Of a DNA stretch of 64,000 nt, positions 34,935 to 42,257 are shown one piece after another (position 1 is the stretch's first letter; each line of letters opens with the position of its first letter). A model generated the notes under the pieces. The model did no database searches. It was given only the letters and a program-made list of their open reading frames with translations, and had not been told where the DNA came from. The DNA lies in NCBI GenBank assembly GCA_016210515.1, contig JACQTZ010000026.1, positions 1 through 64,000 on the forward strand, given 5' to 3'. Position numbers and translations under genes: made by a program. The DNA comes from Chloroflexota bacterium. GTDB lineage: Bacteria; Chloroflexota; Dehalococcoidia; UBA2985.

Positions 34935-35821
34935 GCGTAATCGCTATGGCATACCATGTCTCGGTGCTGACGCAGCAGGTGTTGGAAGGCCTTCGGGTGA
35001 AGCCTGGCGGCAGCTACATTGACTGTACCGTTGGAGAAGGGGGACACTCCAGGGCCATCCTGGAGGCAATCTCACCTGGAGGGCGACTCCTGGGAATCGA
35101 CATGGACATCCAGGCTCTGCAAACGGCGGAGGAGCAGCTGCGGCCTTTTCGTGACTTCTGTACCCTGACCAACGACAACTTCCGTGACCTCAAAGGGATC
35201 GCCAAAGACCAGGGGTTCTATCCAGTAGACGGCATCCTTTTTGACCTGGGTCTCTCCTCTCTGCAACTGGAAGGGGAGGGGAGAGGTTTTAGCTTTCGGG
35301 CGGAGGAGCCCCTGGACATGCGGTTTGACATCCGGCAGGAAGTCACGGCCTGGGATGTGGTCAATCGCTACTCGCAAGGGGATCTGGCCCAAATCATACG
35401 TGCCTATGGTGAAGAGCACGGGGCAGACCGGATTGCCAGGGAGATAGTGGACAGCCGTCCCATTGATACATCTCTCCAACTGGCGCAGGTAGTGGCCAGG
35501 GCTGCCAGGTACCCGTGGGGCCGCATTCATCCTGCTACGCGTACTTTTCAGGCCATTCGTATGGAGGTAAATCGCGAGCTGGAGAATCTGGAGCTGGCTC
35601 TGAGGCAGGCGATTTGTCTTCTGTCCCCCGGTGGCAGGGTAGTGATCATCAGCTATCACTCCTTGGAGGACCGGCTGGTCAAGGACTTTTTCAGGGAGGA
35701 GAGCAGGGAGGCGAAAAACATACGGTTGGTAACCAAGAAGGTCATTTCCCCCTCTTATGAGGAGGTCAGGATAAACCGTAGGAGTCGAAGCGCCCGAATG
35801 AGGGTAGCGGAGCGTATTTAG
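34931..35821 (+). CDS. rsmH: 16S rRNA m4C1402 methyltransferase RsmH (MraW)
   Basis: 296 residues. YHVSVLTQQVLEGL, DCTVGEGGHS (SAM loop), GIDMDIQAL, FDLGLSSLQLE and SYHSLEDRLVK are diagnostic. It methylates C1402 of 16S rRNA. A GTG at 34931 overlapping the mraZ stop is taken as the start; ATG 34946 is an alternative and lies closer to the usual family N-terminus. The dcw genes usually found next (ftsL, ftsI, mur) are absent; an ftsA paralogue follows 192 bp downstream. Confidence 0.95.
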   Translation: MSVIAMAYHVSVLTQQVLEGLRVKPGGSYIDCTVGEGGHSRAILEAISPGGRLLGIDMDIQALQTAEEQLRPFRDFCTLTNDNFRDLKGIAKDQGFYPVDGILFDLGLSSLQLEGEGRGFSFRAEEPLDMRFDIRQEVTAWDVVNRYSQGDLAQIIRAYGEEHGADRIAREIVDSRPIDTSLQLAQVVARAARYPWGRIHPATRTFQAIRMEVNRELENLELALRQAICLLSPGGRVVIISYHSLEDRLVKDFFREESREAKNIRLVTKKVISPSYEEVRINRRSRSARMRVAERI

Positions 35822-36013
35822 AAGGGCAGTCCCTTCTTATAGATCATGGAACTGATTCGGGGGTAAGGTCGCTGTGGAACGGAACAGCAGGCCAAATAAG
35901 GCAGGATGCCAAGTAGCAACATCTTTGCGATTGAACCCTCTCTCTCCCCAGCGGCCTCCCCCCAGTTCCAGAGGTCTCTCTTTTGAACAGAGGCCTGAAG
36001 GAGGTGATGAGCG

Positions 36014-37258
36014 ATGAGGAGGGAAAGGTACCACGTGGCCATTGACGTGGGAACGTCCAAGGTCTGCACCCTGATCGGACGCTCGGATACTGCCGGGGAG
36101 ATGCAGGTCATAGGTGTTGGCACTGTCCCTTCTCGCGGCATGAAGAAGGGCATGGTGAGCGACCTCGCGGAGGTACAGCAAGTGATTGAGTCTTCGGTGC
36201 AAGAAGCAGAGGCTCAAGCTGGGGTGAAGGTAACCTCTGCCTATGTAGGCATCACAGGGAGCCACATCAACTACGTAAACTCCCGAGCTTCCCTGGACAA
36301 TCGACGATACCGTAACCCCATTGGCTCCCACGATGTGGTGCAGGTGATTCAGGCTTGCTATCCCGACCGCGCTGTTCTCGGCGATAGGGTCCTTCATGTG
36401 ATTCCACGGGATTACTCCGTTGATGGCAACTGGGGGGTGCATGACCCCCTGGGAATGTATGCATCTACAGTGGAGGTGGAAAGCCACGTGGTCATGGCGG
36501 ATCCAACCTCTGTGGACAACCTGGTACAGGCGCTGCGCAGGTCAGGGGTCAAAGTAAGAGGCCTGGTGTTGGAGCCTCTGGCCAGCGCAGAAGCCATTCT
36601 CTCGGAAGATGAACGGGACGTAGGGGTAGTCCTGGCGGACATGGGCGGAGGCACCACCGACGTCTCCATATTCCTGGAAGGGAGCATATGGCATACAGGC
36701 ATTATTCCTGTGGGAGGGTTTCAGGTCACACGGGACATCTCCCTGGCCTTTACCACCTTTTTCTTGGCTGCCGAAGAAGCGAAGCTCAAGTACGGCCACG
36801 CCATTCCTGAAGCTGTGGATACCGGGGAGGACTTGCGGCTGCCGAGTTTCGGCAACCAGGCCTTCTCCCAGGTCTCTCGGCAAAGTCTGTGCGAGGTGAT
36901 CCACGACCGTGTAGACGAGCTGCTGCGCCTCATCCTCAAAGAGGTGACCAGCGCCGGCCTGGATCATGCGCCCCCGGGAGGCCTGGTATTGACTGGAGGA
37001 TCCTCCAAGCTGCCGGGCCTGGAGGAGCTGGCCAGCAGCATATGGCCGGGGCCGGTGAGGATTGGAGTGCCAGCGGTATCGGTACTTGCTCCTCAGGACC
37101 TGGAAGACCCCACCTTTGCTACTGCTGTGGGACTTCTCTTCTGGGATGCCAGGCATTGCTGCATGGACGGGAACGGCGCTCAAGGCAACGGTGTTTCCAA
37201 ATACAGCTTCATGGTGAAGCACTGGCTGAGCAATCTAGGCCACAGGGTTCATGCTTAG
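36014..37258 (+). CDS. ftsA: FtsA-family cell-division actin homologue, copy 2
   Basis: 414 residues. The nucleotide motifs are AIDVGTSKVCTLIG near the start, ADMGGGTTDVSIF and GLVLTGGSSKLPG. It has the SHS2-type domain 1C with VTSAYVGITGSHI. The C-terminus (YSFMVKHWLSNLGHRVHA) looks like an amphipathic membrane-binding helix. The protein is clearly a relative of the ftsA beside ftsZ but differs by many substitutions and lacks its acidic insert. The start at 36014 has gaaggaggtga upstream. It is downstream of mraZ-rsmH and without ftsZ. Confidence 0.92.
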   Translation: MRRERYHVAIDVGTSKVCTLIGRSDTAGEMQVIGVGTVPSRGMKKGMVSDLAEVQQVIESSVQEAEAQAGVKVTSAYVGITGSHINYVNSRASLDNRRYRNPIGSHDVVQVIQACYPDRAVLGDRVLHVIPRDYSVDGNWGVHDPLGMYASTVEVESHVVMADPTSVDNLVQALRRSGVKVRGLVLEPLASAEAILSEDERDVGVVLADMGGGTTDVSIFLEGSIWHTGIIPVGGFQVTRDISLAFTTFFLAAEEAKLKYGHAIPEAVDTGEDLRLPSFGNQAFSQVSRQSLCEVIHDRVDELLRLILKEVTSAGLDHAPPGGLVLTGGSSKLPGLEELASSIWPGPVRIGVPAVSVLAPQDLEDPTFATAVGLLFWDARHCCMDGNGAQGNGVSKYSFMVKHWLSNLGHRVHA

Positions 37259-37697
37259 CAGGTGACCGTCTCTGCCAGTTCAGCAGGATACGAGAACTTG
37301 TCGAAAAACTCTTCAGTTTTGTCCTTCGACCGGCTTAGGACAGACGGAAACCTTGAGGTTATCCAGAAATTGTCACCAGGGGAGTCCAGAGGGGATAACC
37401 TCCTCTGACGGGGGTCTGGGGGTGTCCCCCAGATCCCCAAATTCCTCCCCCTCTCCCTAGCCAAGGGAGAGGGGGACTGAGGGGGTGAGGGTTTTCTGAA
37501 CAGCTTCTAGTGTATATCACTTTCGGAGCCGCATAGATGGCGTCAGCAGGACATGGGGAGGGCCGCATGCATCCAGAGGCGGCCCTCCCACGTCTTGGCT
37601 GTGACAGTATCATGGGTTATAGTGCATCAGGTTAGACCTTTGCCTTTTTCCAAAGGTGACGTAGAATGGAACTGATTTTTTTGGCCGAGGAGAGTAA
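37259..37697. repeat. Gap with class-C repeat and secD upstream region
   Basis: No gene. Bases about 37375-37500 carry a class-C repeat: ggggagtccagaggggataa, cctcctctgacgggggtctg, gggtgtcccccaga, then ccccctctccctagccaagg. A shorter hairpin-like stretch lies at 37555-37590. Upstream bases 37300-37350 contain cagttttgtccttcgaccgg, related to other repeat edges in the window. Confidence 0.6.
37640..37667 (+). promoter_or_regulatory. Candidate secD-secF promoter
   Basis: TTGCCT (37640-37645), a 16-bp spacer and TAGAAT (37662-37667): four and five of six consensus bases. It would start transcription about 24 bp ahead of the secD ATG (37698). Confidence 0.4.
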
Positions 37698-39551
37698 ATG
37701 CGAAGATTCCCTTGGACACGTTTTCTTCTCATCGCTGCCATTGTTGCCGCGGCAACGGCCTCTATTGCCTTTCGGGAGATTCAGATATCTCTGGGAGACC
37801 TCAAACTGGAACGGGGTGGGGATACTATCCTGGGCCTCCAGCTAGGCCTGGACCTGGAAGGCGGGAGCCATCTGGTTTACGAGGCCCAGCCTACTGAAGA
37901 CCAGGCACCAACCTCCGATCAGATGGAGGGGGTCATCAAGACCATTGAGTCGCGGGTCAACTCCTTTGGGGTTGCCGAGCCTATCATCCAGAGGATGGGT
38001 GGTAACCGCATACTGGTACAGCTCCCTGGCGTCGGCACAACCACGGCCAGGGCGCATTTCCAAGAGGATGTGCAAACCGATGCCCTTCGCACTGCGCTGG
38101 CGTCTGTGGGCCGCCCAGACGCGACTATAGAAAAGGTGGATAGTCGCACCTTTGTCATTGAGTTGCCTTCTTTGCAGCCGGCCAAGCTGGCTGAGGACGG
38201 GAGTGTCATTACGCCTGCGGAGAGGGATAGCATTGAGCAGACGCTCCGTACATCATTCCCCTCTGCTGTTATGAACATTGAGTTCTCAGAAGCCGTGGAT
38301 GCCGAGGCCATCCGTTCCGCGCTGGCGGGGCTGGGTCGAGAGGACGCGATGGTAACGAACCTATTGGGCAACATCTTCACTGTAGGGCTCTCTGGACTGA
38401 AGCCTGAGGAGAAAGAGGCCATTCTGACAGCCTTGCAGGCGCAGTTGCCCTCCATCAAGTCTTTTAGCTTTCAGGAGATGTCTTTTGTCGTTACAGGCGG
38501 GGTGGAGGAGGCCAAGCGGCTCATTGGTCAGACGGCCCGGTTGGAGATGAAGGAACGCATCTGCACCAACGATCCTAACAACATCACCCAGAGGTGCGAG
38601 GACCCCCAGTACCACGTGGACACTCCTTTGAACCTCACCGGAGACGACCTGGTGCGGGCCTATGCTGGCACCCATCCCACCCTGGGGACGCCCGTCGTCA
38701 ACCTGGAGTTCGACAGCGAGGGCGCCAGGATCTTTGCCCAGCACACTCAGCGCATCGCGGGCACCAACAACCGCACGGCCTTCTTCCTGGACAACGAGCT
38801 TCTTCTGGCCCCCGTAGCACGAGAGGCCATCACTGGCGGGCGGGCCTTTATCGAAGGTCCTGATTTCACCATGGAGCGTGTGCGCACCATTGCCATTCAG
38901 CTGGAGTCTGGGCGGCTTCAGGTTCCTCTTACCCTGATTCAAGAGATGGATGTGGACGCCACCCTGGGAGCGGACTCTCTCAAGAAGAGCGTGGTAGCAG
39001 GTCTGATTGGTCTTGGGTTGGTGCTCCTGTTCATGACCCTTTACTACAGGCTGCCTGGGGTTATGGCGTGCCTTGCCCTCATCATCTACAGCGTGATTGT
39101 CCTGGCCATAGTCAAGCTGTGGCCCATTACCCTGACCCTGGGCGGTATATCCGCCTTCATCCTGTCTGTAGGCATGGCCGTGGATGCCAACGTCCTCATC
39201 TTTGAGCGTATGAAGGAGGAGCTGCGCAGCGGTCGTACCCTGATAGCCTCCATAGAGATGGGCTTTAGTCGCGCCTGGCCTGCTATTCGGGATAGCAACG
39301 TTTCCACCTTCATCACCTGTGCCATTCTATTCTGGTTCGGGACACGTCTGGGCACCGGGTTGGTGACAGGCTTCGCCGTTACCCTGTTCCTGGGCGTGGC
39401 CGTAAGCATGTTCTCGGCTATCATGGTGACACGCACCCTTCTCAGGATAGTTGCCATCACCCCCCTGGGGCGGTATGTGTCCATGTACTCTCCAGTGGAG
39501 AGGAAGCAAGCAACTCCCAGGCCTGGCCCGGCGCTGGGAGAGAGGAGATAG
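37698..39551 (+). CDS. secD: Protein translocase subunit SecD, with internal SecF-like repeats
   Basis: 617 residues. TM1 (10-24), GLDLEGGSHLV (50-60) and a conserved C-terminal membrane domain (432-585; VGMAVDANVLIFERMKEEL, with its conserved Asp-Asn) identify SecD, the RND-type partner that uses the proton gradient to finish export. In the P1 region, ILVQLPGV (105-112) and the continuation EEAKRLIGQTARLEMK (271-286) are separated by ~155 residues. These hold two similar units: ALRTALASVGRPDATI (129-144) with TFVIEL, and AIRSALAGLGREDAMV (204-219) with IFTVGL. Both resemble the SecF periplasmic unit ESLRSQFTALGHPDAVI encoded next door. Confidence 0.93.
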   Translation: MRRFPWTRFLLIAAIVAAATASIAFREIQISLGDLKLERGGDTILGLQLGLDLEGGSHLVYEAQPTEDQAPTSDQMEGVIKTIESRVNSFGVAEPIIQRMGGNRILVQLPGVGTTTARAHFQEDVQTDALRTALASVGRPDATIEKVDSRTFVIELPSLQPAKLAEDGSVITPAERDSIEQTLRTSFPSAVMNIEFSEAVDAEAIRSALAGLGREDAMVTNLLGNIFTVGLSGLKPEEKEAILTALQAQLPSIKSFSFQEMSFVVTGGVEEAKRLIGQTARLEMKERICTNDPNNITQRCEDPQYHVDTPLNLTGDDLVRAYAGTHPTLGTPVVNLEFDSEGARIFAQHTQRIAGTNNRTAFFLDNELLLAPVAREAITGGRAFIEGPDFTMERVRTIAIQLESGRLQVPLTLIQEMDVDATLGADSLKKSVVAGLIGLGLVLLFMTLYYRLPGVMACLALIIYSVIVLAIVKLWPITLTLGGISAFILSVGMAVDANVLIFERMKEELRSGRTLIASIEMGFSRAWPAIRDSNVSTFITCAILFWFGTRLGTGLVTGFAVTLFLGVAVSMFSAIMVTRTLLRIVAITPLGRYVSMYSPVERKQATPRPGPALGERR

Positions 39552-39555
39552 TAGA

Positions 39556-40497
39556 GTGGACTTTGTTGGAAAGCGCAACTGGCTGTTCCTTTTCTCATCC
39601 CTGGTGATACTGGTGGGGATTATCTCCCTTCTGCTCCCTTATGGCTTAAACGCTGGGCTGGAGTTCTCTGGCGGGTCATCTATGACCCTGGAGTTCCAGG
39701 AAGACGTGAGCCAGGAAAGTCTGCGGTCTCAGTTCACTGCCCTGGGCCATCCAGATGCCGTGATCCAGCGCCTGGGTGAAGGCAGCTTCTTCATCCGCAC
39801 CCGCAATTTGGAGGAGTCCCAGTCTGGTGGACTCTCCGAGCGGGAGAGGATTGTGAGTGCTCTGGAGGCCAATCTGGGCTCTACAGTTGAGGTATCGGAC
39901 TTCTTCTCCATTTCTCCCACCATAGCGACGGAGACGGTGCGCAATGCCGTTATCATCGTGCTCATCGCCTCTGTGGCTATCCTGTTGTACATCACCTATG
40001 CGTTCCGCCGGGTACCGTCGCCTTTCAGATACGGGACAGCAGCCGTAATCGCCCTAATTCACGATGTGCTGGTGGTGCTGGGTGTTTTCTCCATAGCGGG
40101 ACGGTTCTTCAATCTTGAGGTCAACGCCATGTTTATCGTTGGCGTCCTGACCATAATGGGCTACAGTGTCCACGACACCATTGTGGTCATCGACCGGATT
40201 CGTGAGAACCTTACCAGAGGCATTGGCAAGGGCCTCAGCGACACCGTTAACATCAGCATTCAGGACACCCTGGGGCGCTCTCTCAATACCAGCCTTACTA
40301 CTCTGTTCACCATTCTGGCCTTGCTGCTGTTCGGAGGGCCTACCATTCGGGACTTCATGATTGTGCTGCTCGTGGGAATCATCACCGGCACTTACAGCTC
40401 CATCTGGATTGCCAGCCAGCTCCTCCTGGTGTGGGAAAACGGGGACGTGGGCAAGCTGTTCCGTCGTCTGCTACCATTCCCTTCCAGGGCTAGATAA
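39556..40497 (+). CDS. secF: Protein translocase subunit SecF
   Basis: 313 residues: TM1, then GLEFSGGSSMTLEF (SecF GG motif), the P1 unit with LRSQFTALGHPDAV, and five further helices with VLVVLGVFS, GVLTIMGYSVHDTIVVIDRIRENL (the conserved Asp) and ILALLLFGG. It forms a heterodimer with SecD. The GTG start at 39556 is chosen because gaggaga lies just upstream; the long frame back to 39451 is an overlap with secD. It begins 4 bp after the secD stop. Confidence 0.93.
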   Translation: MDFVGKRNWLFLFSSLVILVGIISLLLPYGLNAGLEFSGGSSMTLEFQEDVSQESLRSQFTALGHPDAVIQRLGEGSFFIRTRNLEESQSGGLSERERIVSALEANLGSTVEVSDFFSISPTIATETVRNAVIIVLIASVAILLYITYAFRRVPSPFRYGTAAVIALIHDVLVVLGVFSIAGRFFNLEVNAMFIVGVLTIMGYSVHDTIVVIDRIRENLTRGIGKGLSDTVNISIQDTLGRSLNTSLTTLFTILALLLFGGPTIRDFMIVLLVGIITGTYSSIWIASQLLLVWENGDVGKLFRRLLPFPSRAR

Positions 40498-40539
40498 CCA
40501 GCCTCTGGCCCACACTGGTCAGCATGGGGGGGAGGCACT

Positions 40540-41388
40540 ATGAAGGTAGGAGCCCACGTTTCCAGCACCGGCGGCCTGGACAAAGCCATCGACAAGGCCC
40601 GGGAGATGGGCGCCGAGACCATTCAGGTGTTCGCCTCGTCGCCCAGGGGCTGGGCCTTCAAACCCATTCCATCCGCTACGGCCTCGGCTTTTCGGGAGAA
40701 GGCTGACAGGGCAGGCATTGGTCCTACCTTCCTTCACGCCATATACCTGGTGAACCTGGGCAGTCCCAGCGAAGAACAGCTGGCCAAGTCCGTGCAAGCC
40801 CTCACCAACTACATGCAGGTGGCAGGGGATATCGGGGCTGCTGGGGTCATCTTTCACGGCGGCAGCCACTTGGGAGCCGGCTTTGAGGGCGTATTCGATC
40901 AGGCTGTCGGCGCTCTCAGGCAGGTCTTGGAGGCGTCTCCCAATGGTGTCAGACTTATCATCGAGAACAGTGCCGGCATGGGGCAGCACATAGGGGCGAG
41001 CTTCCAGGAGATTGGACAGATGGTGAAGGCCGTGTCCAGCCCCCAGATGGGGGTGTGCCTGGATACTCAACACCTCTTTGCCGCGGGGTACGAGGTGACG
41101 ACGGAGGCCGGACTGCAACGGGTTATGGAGGAGTTCGACCGAGAGATTGGCGTGTCCAACCTGGTGGCAGTCCACGCCAACGACAGCAAGACACCCTTTG
41201 CCTCCGGGGTGGACCGCCACGAGAACATCGGCCGGGGCTACATGGGCCTTGAGAGCTTTCGGGCCATCATGAGGCATCCCGCTTTCAGAGACGTTCCGTT
41301 TCTGCTGGAGGTTCCAGGTGAGGATGGCAGTGGGCCGGACAAGGCTAACCTGGACGCTCTCAAGGGTCTAAGGGCAGAGATGGCCTGA
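40540..41388 (+). CDS. nfo: Deoxyribonuclease IV (AP endonuclease)
   Basis: 282 residues, TIM-barrel endonuclease IV. The Zn-binding motifs appear in order: GAHVSS, IFHGGSH, IIENSAG, CLDTQHLFAAGYE, VHANDSKTPFASGVDRHENIG and FLLEVPG. It cleaves abasic sites and 3' blocked ends in base excision repair. The ATG at 40540 (MKVGAHVSS) follows ggggggagg. It lies 42 bp after secF and may be in the same transcript. Confidence 0.95.
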   Translation: MKVGAHVSSTGGLDKAIDKAREMGAETIQVFASSPRGWAFKPIPSATASAFREKADRAGIGPTFLHAIYLVNLGSPSEEQLAKSVQALTNYMQVAGDIGAAGVIFHGGSHLGAGFEGVFDQAVGALRQVLEASPNGVRLIIENSAGMGQHIGASFQEIGQMVKAVSSPQMGVCLDTQHLFAAGYEVTTEAGLQRVMEEFDREIGVSNLVAVHANDSKTPFASGVDRHENIGRGYMGLESFRAIMRHPAFRDVPFLLEVPGEDGSGPDKANLDALKGLRAEMA

Positions 41389-41428
41389 TGGCATAGGGGT
41401 TGAATGGCAGTGAACAAGGGGGAGAGCG

Positions 41429-41794
41429 TTGAGGCAGAATGAGTTCGAGGAGCTGGTGCTGGACGCCATTGGGGAGCTGCCCCAGGAGCTGCTGGAACGG
41501 CTGGATAACGTGGCGGTGGTAGTACAGCAGTGGCCGAGCCGTGAGCAGATGGCTACGTCAGGTCTGGACTCCAGGGACGAGCTGCTGGGGCTGTACGAGG
41601 GGATCCCGCTGACGGAGAGGGAGGGGTACAATCTGGTGCTGCCGGACAAGATAACCATCTTCCAGGGGCCGGTGGAGGCCATGTGCCACACCCGTGAGGA
41701 GATGGCCCGGGAGATCAAGGTGACGGTAGCCCACGAGATAGCGCACCACTTTGGCATTGACGATGAGCGGCTGGAGGAGTTGGGGTTGGGGTGA
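41429..41794 (+). CDS. Small zincin-like metallopeptidase family protein
   Basis: 121 residues. The motif HEIAHHFGIDD near the C-terminus is a zincin HExxHxxGxxD; the upstream LPDKITIFQGPVE is typical of the actinobacterial/Chloroflexi 'possible zinc metallopeptidase' family. The TTG start at 41429 with ggggagag upstream is inferred; the family N-terminus (FEELVLDAIGELP) fits it. Its role is not known. It follows nfo on the same strand with a 40-bp gap. Confidence 0.82.
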   Translation: MRQNEFEELVLDAIGELPQELLERLDNVAVVVQQWPSREQMATSGLDSRDELLGLYEGIPLTEREGYNLVLPDKITIFQGPVEAMCHTREEMAREIKVTVAHEIAHHFGIDDERLEELGLG

Positions 41795-42257
41795 ATGGGA
41801 TGGTTCGACAGGCTCACCACAAGCGGGAGGGATTGCCCCCTCTCTGACTCTCCCCCGCTTCGGGGGAGAGGGTGGTTTCTTCCCCCGCTGGCGGGGGAAG
41901 GGGGCGGCGGGCTCTTTGATTGTTTGGGGAAATTTCATTTTTGTTGTGTCGTTCAGCTACGGAATGGTACATGCTCTTTGATTGAATGTTCTGGTGGGGT
42001 GGTTGGGTGGTGGAGTGGCAGCGATGTGGCATGGTAGACTCAGGGCTTGTGAAATAATCTCGAACTCGGCATAGGAGGGGACCCCACCCCAGATTGCCAC
42101 GGGCGGGGACGCCCTCGCAATGACAATTCCCTTACAAGCTCTCAGGGTAGCAGAGGATGGGTGGTGGGGGAAGGAGGGGATGGCGGAATGGGGTGCGCGC
42201 ACAATACGTGGGACGTGTGGTATTCTTTGTTCTGAATGACTTCCCAAGGATTTTGAG
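41795..42257. repeat. Gap with a double hairpin
   Basis: No gene. Two adjacent perfect hairpins lie at 41848-41870 (10-bp stem, ctctcccccg / cgggggagag) and 41879-41900 (10-bp stem, cttcccccgc / gcgggggaag). They are of the same kind as 31117-31141. The following bases to 42257 contain further degenerate repeat-like sequence (ggcgggctctttgattgttt, ccccagattgccacgggcgg, tcgcaatgacaattccctta). They end at the start of the methyltransferase gene. Confidence 0.7.

Noticed and set aside
41848..41900. Origin or attachment site
   Set aside because: Two short GC-rich hairpins of a dispersed family; no DnaA boxes or tRNA 3' end is associated.
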